Shown here one piece after another: positions 28,566 through 36,448 of a DNA stretch of 64,000 bases; positions within the stretch are counted from its first letter, which is position 1; every line of letters begins with the position of its first letter. Origin of the DNA: Alphaproteobacteria bacterium (GTDB taxonomy: Bacteria > Pseudomonadota > Alphaproteobacteria > M2410). The notes under the pieces are model-generated. The model did not search any database, was not told the DNA's origin, and worked only from the letters and a program-made list of their open reading frames with translations. Where the stretch lies: positions 18,560-82,559 of the forward strand of contig JAUWTJ010000006.1 of assembly GCA_030614785.1 (NCBI GenBank), given 5' to 3'. The position numbers and the translations under genes were made by a program.

Positions 28566-29366
28566 ATGTCCGACGAACTTCTTTACGAAAAAGACGGCCA
28601 CATTGTCACGCTGACGATCAATCGTCCGGAAAGCCGAAATCCACTTGGGATGGATGGTGATGGTGATCGGTTTGCGGTGGCGGCGGCGCGGATCAATGCG
28701 GACCGTGACGTGCGCTGTGTCATCCTGACCGGTGCTGGCAAGGCGTTTTCGGCTGGTGGAAACATCAAGGCAATGCGAGAGCGGCAAGGGGGTTTCGAAG
28801 GCGTCGGGGTTCATGTGCGTGAGAACTACCGCAACAACATTCACCGGATCGTGCGCTCGATGTGGAACGTCGAGGTGCCAATGATTGCTGCTGTCAATGG
28901 CCCCGCCATCGGCCTTGGCAATGATGTGGCCTGTCTGGCTGATACGCGTATTGCTGCGGATGACGCGCGTTTCGGCGCAACGTTCCTCAAGATCGGTCTG
29001 GTGCCTGGCGATGGTGGCGCATGGCTGCTGCCGCGTGTTATTGGCATGGCCCGCGCATCGGAGCTTTTCTATACCGGCGATCTCATTGATGCCGAGACGG
29101 CGCTGAATTGGGGACTGGTCAGCCGCATCGTTCCGGCCGCCGAGCTGATGGACGAAGCCCGCGCGCTGGCGACGAAGATGGCGCGGCAGCCGCCGGATGT
29201 TCTGCGGATGACAAAAAAACTGATGCGTGAAGGTATGAGCACGAGTTTCGATATGATCATGGAGCTGTCTGCCTCCATGCAAGCTCTTGCTCACCATACA
29301 GAAGACCATGGCGAGGCGATCTCTGCCTTCTTTGAAAAACGTGATCCAATATACAAGGGCCGATAG
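28566..29366 (+). CDS. Enoyl-CoA hydratase/isomerase family protein
   Basis: 266-residue crotonase-fold enzyme hydrating the enoyl-CoA made by the dehydrogenase pair. Start pattern DELLYEKDGHIVTLTINRPESRNPLG; oxyanion-hole segments GAGKAFSAGGNIKAM (about 58-72) and AAVNGPAIGLGNDVACLAD (about 110-128). The catalytic Glu of classical hydratases should fall in the LKIGLVPGDGGAWLLPRVIG stretch, where the usual Glu-Gly pair is replaced by VPGDGG, so an Asp may act or the reaction may be an isomerisation. The gene lies 28 bases after the small subunit and is probably in the same operon. Confidence 0.85.
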   Translation: MSDELLYEKDGHIVTLTINRPESRNPLGMDGDGDRFAVAAARINADRDVRCVILTGAGKAFSAGGNIKAMRERQGGFEGVGVHVRENYRNNIHRIVRSMWNVEVPMIAAVNGPAIGLGNDVACLADTRIAADDARFGATFLKIGLVPGDGGAWLLPRVIGMARASELFYTGDLIDAETALNWGLVSRIVPAAELMDEARALATKMARQPPDVLRMTKKLMREGMSTSFDMIMELSASMQALAHHTEDHGEAISAFFEKRDPIYKGR

Positions 29367-29396
29367 GCCTCATAACAACAAACGAGGAGACGTATA

Positions 29397-29684
29397 ATGA
29401 TTGGTGTTATTGCAACGCTCACAGCAAAAGAGGGCATGGGGCCGGATCTACTGGCAGCTCTCAAGGCGCTTGCCGTTCAAGTCAATGAAAAGGAAGATGG
29501 CTGCTTGCAGTATGATCCTTTTGTGGCGGCGGACGATCCGGATACTGTTGTTATGATTGAGCGCTATGCGACCCAGGAAGCTCTGGATGCTCATGGGCAA
29601 ACCGAATACTTCAAGATTGCGGGTCCGGCGATGGGTCCCTTTATGGCTGGTCGGCCTACTATTCAGGTTCTTAAAGAGGGCTAG
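29397..29684 (+). CDS. ABM-domain (YgiN-like) putative quinol monooxygenase
   Basis: 95-residue ferredoxin-like dimeric alpha-beta barrel protein of the antibiotic biosynthesis monooxygenase family. Typical features: MIGVIATLTAKEGMGPDLLAAL, QVNEKEDGCLQYDPF and MIERYATQEALDAHGQTEYF, with the small-protein C-terminal stretch MAGRPTIQVLKEG. Relatives act on quinols, aromatic polyketides or are heme-handling proteins. It follows the hydratase by 30 bases with an AGGAG ribosome site, so it closes the acyl-CoA operon; a link to detoxifying or oxygenating a ring intermediate is only inference. Confidence 0.82.
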   Translation: MIGVIATLTAKEGMGPDLLAALKALAVQVNEKEDGCLQYDPFVAADDPDTVVMIERYATQEALDAHGQTEYFKIAGPAMGPFMAGRPTIQVLKEG

Positions 29685-29731
29685 GACAGCCCATATCCCC
29701 CGGCTTGAGGGGGAAAAGGGGGTTGCCCCAT

Positions 29732-32476
29732 ATGGAACGAAGCGGTTATAGGCTCAAGGGGCGATATGTTGCGCTTGCCTTGATCGGCCTCGTTGCTGTC
29801 ATACTGGTGATCGGAGGCGTGCGGCTGTTTTCACCCTCACGTGCTCCTGAGCTGGTTGAGACGGTTTTCTCGTATTCCGAGACCCCGCCGGAAGGGAAGT
29901 TGCCTGGCGGCGTGCGTCCATTGCGCTATGCTCTGGACCTTAGAATTATTCCGCAAGAAGACTATTTTTCCGGCACAGCCTCGATTGAGGTCGAGATTGA
30001 CCTGCATACACGGTTCATTTGGTTGCATGGCCGGGATCTCAACGTGTCCCGTGTTGAGGCGCGCCAGTCCAATGGAAGGGTTCTTGAGGCCACATGGGAG
30101 CAAGTGACCGAAGGAGGCGTTGCCAGGATTGCCTTTGAAAAGGCGCTCAAGCCTGGCACCATTATGCTGCAGATCGAGTATGATGCGCTTTATAGCGAAA
30201 ATCCCGACGGTCTCTACAAGATACTGAGCGATGGAAAGCCATTGGTTTTCTCACAGTTTCAGGCGATCGATGCGCGTCGGGCTTTCCCCTCCTTTGATGA
30301 ACCACGGTTCAAGGTTCCTTTTGATATCTCAATTATTGCTCCGGACTCTGTTCAGGTTATTACCAACGCGCCGCGCGTCGATCTGATGCAGGTCGGAGCC
30401 GGCGAGAGCCTTTACCTGTTTGAGACTTCTGCGCCGCTCCCGACGGCGATTGTGAGTTTTGCCGTTGGTGATTTTGAGGTGGTCGACGGCGGGGCGGTGC
30501 CTCCGAGCGCCCTTCGTGACAATCCCATACCGTTGCGCGCCTTTGCCAGAAAGGGCCACGGTTCAGAAATGCAGGCGATGCTTGAGGCGACTGCGCCGCT
30601 CATTCTGTCCATGGAGGCCTGGTTCGGTCAGGCCTACCCCTACAAGAAACTCGACCTCATAGCGGTTCCGGATTTTGCCTGGTCCGGGATGGAAAATGCT
30701 TCTGCAATCTCGTATCGCGAGGATTTTATTTTTGTGAACGAGCAGACAACGGCGAAGGCCTACAATGATGTGGTTGAAACCCACGCCCATGAGCTGGCAC
30801 ATCAGTGGTTTGGTAATCTGGTGACGCCGGCATGGTGGGACGATATCTGGTTGAGCGAAAGCTTTGCGTCGTGGTTTGCCGGCAAGATGATTGCCGAATG
30901 GAATCCCGACCTTGGCGCAGATGACTTCGTCAAGCGTAGTGCTCACTATGTGATGAAGCAGGACGGCAGACCGTCGGCGCCTCGTGTCTATCAGCCGGTT
31001 GAAGATAATGAAGACATCATGAGTTCCTTTTCCGATATCGCCTATTACAAAGGTGGCGGGGTTCTTGAAATGTTTGAAGCTTTTGTTGGCGAAGAGGATT
31101 TTCGCGAAGGTGTCGCCCTGTTTATGAAACGCCACAAAGGGGGTACGGCGACACTTGATGATTTTACCAACGCGATTTCGATAGGCTCGGGCCATCCCGA
31201 AATCGCATCGGCCTTTCGGTCCTTCGTCATGCAGCCGGGTCTGCCCATCGTTGAGACCGCGATCAATTGTACCGGAAGCATCAAGGAAATTTCGTTCATG
31301 CAATCGCGGTACTATCCACTTGGGACGCCGGCTCAGGACGAGAGCTTCCAGGAAATTCCGATTTGCTATCGTACTGAAGAACAATCCGGCTGCCATCTCT
31401 TGACGGAAAAGCGGGAGACGGTTCGGTTGGGAAAAACCTGCCCGACCTTTGTGATGCCCAACAAAGATGCGAGCGGCTACTATCTGTGGTCGCTCGACGA
31501 TGCGGCGCTGGAAAATCTGAAAGACCATCTGGCCGACCTGACGCCAATAGAATCGGAATCGCTGGCCTGGAACCTTGCCTTCTGGTTCGGGTCTGACCGG
31601 ATTTCTGCTCCTGATACGCTGGACCTTGTCAAGGCGCTGGCGCAGCTTGATCGCCCCCGAACGGACCTGGCTGTTCTCGAGACGCTTTCAAGTTTTAAAC
31701 CCTACCTGGTCTTGAAGGAGGATCGCGAGACTTTCAATGTCTGGATCAATGCGCTCTATGGGGCACGCGCAAAGACCCTCGGCTTCAATCCCGGTTCGGG
31801 AGAAGCGGTGGGGCGGTCGATGTTGCGCGATGCACTGACTAATCTGCTGGTCGGTGAAACCGCAGAGCGCGATATTCGCTTGCGGCTTGAGAAGGTGCTC
31901 AACGCGCAGAAGCTTTCAATCAGACGCGGGTTACCGAAGGGCGATGCGATCTTTAACCACAATCGCGCCGAGGCCATTCTCCTGCTGGGTGTGATGGAGG
32001 TGGGAAAACCGTTTACGGATGACCTGTTTGAGTTGATCAGTTCCGGCGAAGCGGGACGGCGCGACCATTTGATCCTCAGAGCTTTGGCGCGGACCGAGAA
32101 CAAGGGGCTTGGCCGCCGTCTTATGGATGACTTCCTTCTATCGGACACGCTGAGATCCGAAGCTGTCTTTACCCTGGCGCAGGGTCTGGCGCGTAATCCG
32201 GAACAGGTCGAAGGCTTCTGGACCTGGGTCGGGCGGAGTGACAATCTGACGAGCCTTCTGGCGCGCGTGCCGGAGTCTTCGCACTATAGGCTTGTTCGCT
32301 ATGGCGCATCGATTTGCGATGACGGCCACAGGGATCTCTTTGAGGCCGTGATCGGGGCCCATCTGCCAGAAATAGCTGGCGGGGCTGCGGAATATGCGCA
32401 GACCCTCGAAGCCATCAGCCAATGTCTCGCCATCGCGAAGGCGAAGGGCCTGGCGCTCGCGGTCGCGCTTCAGTAG
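29732..32476 (+). CDS. Membrane-anchored M1-family aminopeptidase
   Basis: About 914-residue zinc metallopeptidase removing N-terminal residues. A short basic N-terminus and a single helix (about residues 10-33) form a signal anchor, putting the enzyme on the periplasmic side. The M1 N domain ends with the exopeptidase motif GMENASAIS near residue 318; the zinc motif HELAH is near 353-357 with the third ligand Glu in WLSESFASWFAG some 19 residues on. An ERAP1-like C-terminal helical domain fills the rest. The ATG at 29732 follows AGGGGG; an upstream TTG at 29705 is less likely. It is 47 bases after the ABM gene and may be transcribed separately. Confidence 0.9.
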   Translation: MERSGYRLKGRYVALALIGLVAVILVIGGVRLFSPSRAPELVETVFSYSETPPEGKLPGGVRPLRYALDLRIIPQEDYFSGTASIEVEIDLHTRFIWLHGRDLNVSRVEARQSNGRVLEATWEQVTEGGVARIAFEKALKPGTIMLQIEYDALYSENPDGLYKILSDGKPLVFSQFQAIDARRAFPSFDEPRFKVPFDISIIAPDSVQVITNAPRVDLMQVGAGESLYLFETSAPLPTAIVSFAVGDFEVVDGGAVPPSALRDNPIPLRAFARKGHGSEMQAMLEATAPLILSMEAWFGQAYPYKKLDLIAVPDFAWSGMENASAISYREDFIFVNEQTTAKAYNDVVETHAHELAHQWFGNLVTPAWWDDIWLSESFASWFAGKMIAEWNPDLGADDFVKRSAHYVMKQDGRPSAPRVYQPVEDNEDIMSSFSDIAYYKGGGVLEMFEAFVGEEDFREGVALFMKRHKGGTATLDDFTNAISIGSGHPEIASAFRSFVMQPGLPIVETAINCTGSIKEISFMQSRYYPLGTPAQDESFQEIPICYRTEEQSGCHLLTEKRETVRLGKTCPTFVMPNKDASGYYLWSLDDAALENLKDHLADLTPIESESLAWNLAFWFGSDRISAPDTLDLVKALAQLDRPRTDLAVLETLSSFKPYLVLKEDRETFNVWINALYGARAKTLGFNPGSGEAVGRSMLRDALTNLLVGETAERDIRLRLEKVLNAQKLSIRRGLPKGDAIFNHNRAEAILLLGVMEVGKPFTDDLFELISSGEAGRRDHLILRALARTENKGLGRRLMDDFLLSDTLRSEAVFTLAQGLARNPEQVEGFWTWVGRSDNLTSLLARVPESSHYRLVRYGASICDDGHRDLFEAVIGAHLPEIAGGAAEYAQTLEAISQCLAIAKAKGLALAVALQ

Positions 32477-32555
32477 TCAGATCTTTAACACGGAGTTTGG
32501 ACCTGCATCGGTTAGAGATCGGGGGCGAAGGCGATGCTGATCGATCAGAAAACGT

Positions 32556-33044
32556 CTACTTCTTCACCCGCTTCTCAAACACGGGGTGCTCGTCATCGAC
32601 TGAAGGCTGGTAGACCTCATGGAGCCTGCTGACTTCTTCGGCATAAACTTCAGGCGTGATGCGTTCATCGACCTCGAAGGCGTCGAAGCCGACGCGGTGC
32701 ATGAACTGGAGCTGGCTTCGCAGGACATTGCCCGTGGCTCTGAGTTCGCGGGTGTAGCCGTAGCGCTGGCGCAGCATGCGGGCGTAGGAATAGGCGCGGC
32801 CATCCTTGAAGGCCGGAAAATTGAGTTTGATGAGATCGAATTGATCGATGTCATCGGCAATGGCTTCGGGACTCTCACCGGCGTCAAGGCGCAAGCCCAG
32901 CGGAGCGTTACGTGACTTCAAAACGTCGGTTTCACTTTGCCAGCGATGCAGGCTGACAACGGTTGCCTGATCGGTCAAAGCTTCATTGTCGTTGGCGTCA
33001 ATCCATGTGTCGTCGGCGAAGGCGCCATTTTTAATCAGTGCCAT
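32556..33044 (-). CDS. DUF934 protein of sulfite assimilation clusters
   Basis: 162 residues from ATG at 33044. DUF934 proteins are small, uncharacterised companions of sulfite/nitrite reductase and cysH in alpha- and betaproteobacteria. Seen here: NGAFADDTWIDANDNEAL, LGLRLDAGESPEAIADDIDQFDLIKLNFPAFKDGRAYSYARMLR split by helices, and a C-terminal CFEVDERI-like strand (DAFEVDERITPEVYAEEVSR). It overlaps the reductase gene by 14 bases, so translation is coupled. Role is unknown, possibly electron delivery or assembly for the siroheme enzyme. cysH, the usual next gene, is absent downstream. Confidence 0.85.
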   Translation of the reverse strand: MALIKNGAFADDTWIDANDNEALTDQATVVSLHRWQSETDVLKSRNAPLGLRLDAGESPEAIADDIDQFDLIKLNFPAFKDGRAYSYARMLRQRYGYTRELRATGNVLRSQLQFMHRVGFDAFEVDERITPEVYAEEVSRLHEVYQPSVDDEHPVFEKRVKK

Positions 33045-34689
33045 AAAGCGCCTCCTTGAACGGTTCGAGGCCAACGCGGCCAACTGCGGCCAGGAAGGTC
33101 TCGCCATCTTCTCTCAGGCCGAGATAGGTGTTCACGACCGTCTCGACGGCATCAGTGATGGAGTGTTCATCGAACGAGGGGCCAAGAATTTTGCCGACGC
33201 TGGTGTTTTCATCGGCGGAACCGCCGAGGCTGATCTGGTAATATTCTTTGCCCTTGCGATCAACACCGAGAATGCCGATGTGGCCGACGTGGTGGTGGCC
33301 GCAGGCATTGATGCAGCCGGAAATCTTGATCTTGAGCGGGCCGACGTTGTGCTGGCGGTCGAGATCTGCAAACCGGTTTGAGATTTCCTGGGCGAGCGGG
33401 ATCGACCGGGCGTTGGCAAGATTGCAATAGTCGAGGCCAGGGCAGGCGATGATATCCGATGCAAGGCCGATGTTTGGTGTTGCAAGGCCCTGGTCTGTCA
33501 GTTTTTGCCAAAGCTCGTAGAGGTCGCTCTGTTTGACATGGGGGAGCGTCAGGTTTTGTTCGTGGGTGGCGCGGATCTCATCAAAACTGTAGCGCTCGGC
33601 CAGGTCGGCGACGGCATACATTTGTTCGGCGCTGATATCGCCGGGGATATCGCCGATGGGCTTGAGCGACAGGTTGACGATGGCGTAGCCCGGGGCCTTG
33701 TGTTCGGCAATGTTGGTCTTCGCCCAGTTGGCAAAGGCCAGATCGCCGTTCAGTTTTTCAGCGTAGCTGGTGTCGGTTTCGTCCAGGGGCTCAAAGGCCG
33801 GGGGGGCGAAGTAGTTGAGGATGCGGGCGATTTCTTCCTCGGGCAGGCCAAGCGCGCCGTTCTTCTGAATGTCTTCATATTCCGCATCGACGAGACGGAT
33901 CATCTCCTCGGCACCAATTTCGTGGACCAGGATCTTGATCCGCGCCTTGTAGAGATTGTCGCGGCGTCCATGCATGTTGTAAACGCGCATGACCGCTTCG
34001 AGATAGGCGAGCAGCTCGGCTCTTGGCACAAAGTCGCGAATTTTCTTGCCCAGCATTGGCGTTCGGCCAAGCCCGCCGCCGACATAGATCGTAAAGCCGG
34101 TTTCACCATTGTCATTGTGGGTCAGGGTGGCACCGATGTCGTGAACCTGAATGGCAGCACGATCATGAGCCGCGCCGGTCACGGCGATCTTGAATTTTCG
34201 CGGCAGGAAGGAGAATTCCGGATGAAAGGATGACCACTGACGGATCATTTCGCACCAGGGGCGCGGGTCCTCGATCTCGTCTTTTGCGGCGCCGGCATAT
34301 TGGTCCGAGGTGACATTGCGGATGCAGTTGCCGGAGGTTTGAATGGCATGCATTTCAACGGTGGCAAGGTCGCGCAGAATATCCGGCACCTCGTCGAGCT
34401 TTGGCCAATTGTACTGAATGTTCTGGCGCGTGGTAAAGTGACCATATCCCTTGTCGTATTTGTCGGCGATGTGGGCGAGCATGCGCATCTGGCGGCTGTC
34501 GAAGGTGCCGTAGGGGATAGCGACGCGCAGCATATAGGCATGAAGCTGGAGATAGAGACCGTTCATCAGGCGCAGTGGTTTGAACTCGTCCTCGGTGATC
34601 TCGCCGCTGATGCGCAGCGCCACCTGGTCGCGAAACTGGTCGACCCGGTCCTTGACCAGCGAAGCATCAAATTCGTCGTAGCGATACAT
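33031..34689 (-). CDS. cysI: Siroheme [4Fe-4S] nitrite/sulfite reductase hemoprotein
   Basis: 552-residue enzyme reducing sulfite to sulfide by six electrons (or nitrite to ammonia). Two ferredoxin-like half domains and siroheme-binding Arg/Lys-rich segments are present: GHFTTRQNIQYNWPKLDEVPDIL split near residues 80-105 and NCIRNVTSDQ near 125. The cluster ligands appear as ACPGLDYC near 417-423 and SGCINACGHHHVGH near 457-463, i.e. Cys-x5-Cys and Cys-x3-Cys. The flanking DUF2849 and DUF934 genes indicate assimilatory sulfite reduction rather than nitrite reduction. No separate flavoprotein subunit is nearby, so ferredoxin is the likely donor. Confidence 0.92.
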   Translation of the reverse strand: MYRYDEFDASLVKDRVDQFRDQVALRISGEITEDEFKPLRLMNGLYLQLHAYMLRVAIPYGTFDSRQMRMLAHIADKYDKGYGHFTTRQNIQYNWPKLDEVPDILRDLATVEMHAIQTSGNCIRNVTSDQYAGAAKDEIEDPRPWCEMIRQWSSFHPEFSFLPRKFKIAVTGAAHDRAAIQVHDIGATLTHNDNGETGFTIYVGGGLGRTPMLGKKIRDFVPRAELLAYLEAVMRVYNMHGRRDNLYKARIKILVHEIGAEEMIRLVDAEYEDIQKNGALGLPEEEIARILNYFAPPAFEPLDETDTSYAEKLNGDLAFANWAKTNIAEHKAPGYAIVNLSLKPIGDIPGDISAEQMYAVADLAERYSFDEIRATHEQNLTLPHVKQSDLYELWQKLTDQGLATPNIGLASDIIACPGLDYCNLANARSIPLAQEISNRFADLDRQHNVGPLKIKISGCINACGHHHVGHIGILGVDRKGKEYYQISLGGSADENTSVGKILGPSFDEHSITDAVETVVNTYLGLREDGETFLAAVGRVGLEPFKEALYGTD

Positions 34690-34739
34690 TTATTGTCTCC
34701 AAATGAGTGCGGCCGGCTGGTGGTTTGTCAGATGACTGC

Positions 34740-35057
34740 TCAGGCGGCCTGTTTGCCGAGATCGAGCCGCACGGTTGGCCCTTTGGCCCTGATGGTCTCG
34801 CGCACACTTGAGGGATGAATGATGCCTTCGTCAATCGATACCGCGAACATATAGGGATCCAGGATTTTGCTCGCTTCGACGTCGGCCTCGGCGCGCACCA
34901 ATGCTGCCTCGATTCCGGCTCCTGCTTCAAAGATAAAAGCATCTGGCAGATCCTGCGCCCATGTGCCGTCTTCGCGCCAGTAAACGACGTCGCCGTCAAA
35001 CAGCTGGTTGGCTGTCAGCACCTGCGGCGGCAAGGTTTTGTTCGATTTTCCGGCCAT
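34740..35057 (-). CDS. DUF2849 protein preceding sulfite reductase
   Basis: 105-residue protein of a family found almost only just upstream of sulfite reductase in Alphaproteobacteria. Features: LPPQVLTANQLFDGDVVYW (residues about 9-27), a conserved tryptophan-containing turn REDGTWAQDLPDAF, and a C-terminal VRETIRAKGPTVRLDLGKQ. It is the first gene of the minus-strand cluster, 50 bases before the reductase. Often a siroheme synthase gene stands upstream; here it does not. Function unknown. Confidence 0.85.
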   Translation of the reverse strand: MAGKSNKTLPPQVLTANQLFDGDVVYWREDGTWAQDLPDAFIFEAGAGIEAALVRAEADVEASKILDPYMFAVSIDEGIIHPSSVRETIRAKGPTVRLDLGKQAA

Positions 35058-35117
35058 GGCTCATTCGTCTTTCAAACGGATTTATGACTTCAGGGGCGCT
35101 ATGCTGCACTGCAATGG

Positions 35118-35146
35118 AATATGGGGGTTGAGATAATAACCGTCAA
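35118..35146 (-). promoter_or_regulatory. Candidate sigma70 promoter of the sulfite reductase cluster
   Basis: Reading the minus strand, TTGACG (35146-35141) and CATATT (35123-35118) are separated by 17 bases, and transcription would start about 50 bases before the DUF2849 start. The surrounding 228-base gap (35058-35285) is clearly A+T-rich and also contains a perfect ten-base palindrome ATACATGTAT at 35169-35178, upstream of the -35 box, that could be an operator. Confidence 0.42.
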
Positions 35147-35285
35147 GATTAATGTGGAAATATATTAAATACATGTATGATGTGTGTAATTGTCACATTT
35201 GCGAAATTGAGGGTCTTCACGGGCTGCGCGCCGGGTTAGACTGGCTCAGGGAGAGATTCTCATTGAGTAAGGGTTTGAGGCGGCA

Positions 35286-35723
35286 ATGGTGGTTCATCTG
35301 GTAAAGCTGTGCGTCGGGGTCGACCGGGTTGAACAGCTGGTCGAGTGGCAGCAAATGCGCCGGGAGGCGAGGGAAGCCGACCCGAGCCTGCCACCGATCG
35401 GGCATGTGACCCGCATGACCCCGAAGCGCAGGGACGAAATTGTTGCAGGTGGCTCGCTTTATTGGGTGATCAAGGGCGAGATCCTTGTGCGCCAGCGCAT
35501 TACCGAGATTGAGAACCTGGTCGATGCGGACGGCATCAAGCGCTGTCGGCTGGTACTCGGACATGACCTGGTTCTGACCCGCCCGCATCCCAGACGGGCT
35601 TTTCAGGGGTGGCGTTATCTCAGGGCAGAGGATGCGCCGCCGGACCTTGGCAAGAACGAGTCTCCGGGCGATGATCTGCCGGACGAGATGCGCCGCGAGC
35701 TGGGTGCGCTGGGTTTGCTCTAG
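35286..35723 (+). CDS. DUF1489 family protein
   Basis: 145-residue soluble protein of an alphaproteobacterial family of unknown function. Recognisable stretches: VVHLVKLCVGVDRVEQLVEWQ at the start, VTRMTPKRRDEIVAGGSLYWVIKG (about 58-82), VRQRITEIENL and RTRPHPRRAFQGWRYL-like LTRPHPRRAFQGWRYL (about 105-120). The combination of basic patches and conserved Trp/Tyr suggests RNA or nucleotide contact, which is conjecture. It is divergent from the sulfite reductase cluster and followed by the ArsR gene 125 bases on. Confidence 0.8.
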   Translation: MVVHLVKLCVGVDRVEQLVEWQQMRREAREADPSLPPIGHVTRMTPKRRDEIVAGGSLYWVIKGEILVRQRITEIENLVDADGIKRCRLVLGHDLVLTRPHPRRAFQGWRYLRAEDAPPDLGKNESPGDDLPDEMRRELGALGLL

Positions 35724-35745
35724 CCATTTCACGTAGAAAGACTAT

Positions 35746-35780
35746 GGCTGAAAACGGCTAGAGGGCTGATTTCAGCCGTT
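35746..35780 (+). terminator. Stem-loop(s) after DUF1489, possible weak terminator
   Basis: Two overlapping inverted repeats are mutually exclusive: GGCTGAAA/TTTCAGCC (35746-35753 with 35770-35777) and AACGGCT/AGCCGTT (35753-35759 with 35774-35780). A T-containing but not uniform run (GTTTACCTTATTTT) follows. It separates DUF1489 from the ArsR operon and could be a weak terminator. Confidence 0.35.
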
Positions 35781-35803
35781 GTTTACCTTATTTTCGACTT
35801 CTC

Positions 35804-35847
35804 GCAAATAAGGCTTGCATTATTTGCAGCTTGCGTTAAATAGCAAG
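35804..35847 (+). promoter_or_regulatory. Stacked inverted repeats, candidate ArsR operator
   Basis: A perfect eight-base inverted repeat GCAAATAA - 8 bases - TTATTTGC (35804-35811 with 35820-35827) is followed by CTTGC - 8 bases - GCAAG (35830-35834 with 35843-35847), which ends one base before the repressor start codon. The hexamer GCTTGC occurs twice, 16 bases apart (35813 and 35829). Equal eight-base spacers match the half-site spacing reported for BigR/SqrR-type operators, so autoregulation is likely (inference). Confidence 0.6.
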
Positions 35848-35848
35848 T

Positions 35849-36196
35849 ATGAAAACTGACCTTGATATCTCTGAACTTGAAACCAACGCGGGCCAGGCGA
35901 CGGCGTTTTTGAAGGCTTTGTCGCATCCGAAACGCCTTCTGGTCCTGTGCAATCTGGTTGATGGCGAGGTGACCTCCGGCAAGCTCGCCGAGCGTCTCGG
36001 CATCAGCCATCCGAACCTGTCCCAGCATCTTGCCCGGCTGAAATCTGAAAATCTGGTCGAGACGCGGCGGACGGCGACAACAATCTATTACCGTGTTGCT
36101 GATCCCCGGATCGGCAAAATCATCAATGTACTGTTCGAAATGTTCTGCGCGCCCGAAGCTACGGGACTTGCAGAACCTGTCGTTCCAAATGAATAG
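35849..36196 (+). CDS. ArsR-family repressor, BigR/SqrR/YgaV persulfide-sensor type
   Basis: 115-residue winged-helix repressor. SHPKRLLVLCNLVDGEVTSG (25-44) leads into the recognition helix region ISHPNLSQHLARLKSENLVE, with wing TRRTATTIYYRV and dimer helix IINVLFEMFC. Two cysteines, Cys34 in LLVLC and Cys100 in LFEMFC, are 66 residues apart, the same separation as Cys41/Cys107 of SqrR, which form a sulfur bridge with sulfane sulfur and release DNA. The metal-site motif ELCVCD of ArsR/SmtB is absent. It is the first gene of a probable operon with the YgaP-like stub and the RND transporter, and sits just behind stacked inverted repeats. Confidence 0.88.
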   Translation: MKTDLDISELETNAGQATAFLKALSHPKRLLVLCNLVDGEVTSGKLAERLGISHPNLSQHLARLKSENLVETRRTATTIYYRVADPRIGKIINVLFEMFCAPEATGLAEPVVPNE

Positions 36197-36207
36197 GAGT
36201 GAATGAA

Positions 36208-36411
36208 ATGTCCCTTGATCGTATGATCTTCGTCTTCGCCGGCTTTGTTGTTTTGACCGGCCTCTTGCTTTCCCAATTGTATTCTCCCTGGTGGCTGCTT
36301 CTGCCTGCCTTTGCAGGCGTTAATATGATCCAGGCAGCCTTTACCGGATTTTGTCCGGCCGCGATGGTTTTCAAGAAGCTCGGCGCGAAGCCGGGCAAGG
36401 CCTTCGACTAA
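36208..36411 (+). CDS. YgaP-like transmembrane protein (DUF2892)
   Basis: 67 residues with two helices (about 5-23 and 27-46) and the family motif FTGFCPAAMVFKKLGAKP. It corresponds to the membrane half of E. coli YgaP, whose N-terminal rhodanese domain handles sulfane sulfur and whose gene is controlled by YgaV; here the rhodanese half is missing. The ATG at 36208 has AGGAG eight bases ahead, making it better than the GTG at 36199. It starts 11 bases after the repressor. The conserved Cys in FCP could itself carry sulfur. Role is otherwise unknown. Confidence 0.82.
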   Translation: MSLDRMIFVFAGFVVLTGLLLSQLYSPWWLLLPAFAGVNMIQAAFTGFCPAAMVFKKLGAKPGKAFD

Positions 36412-36448
36412 ACATTCCCCGACGACCTGAAGCGCAAGAGGAAAGACC

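Noticed and set aside
35849..36411. Arsenic-resistance operon reading of the ArsR gene
   Set aside because: No arsenate reductase, Acr3 or ArsB follows and the metal-binding motif is absent; the two-cysteine pattern fits the persulfide-sensor branch better.
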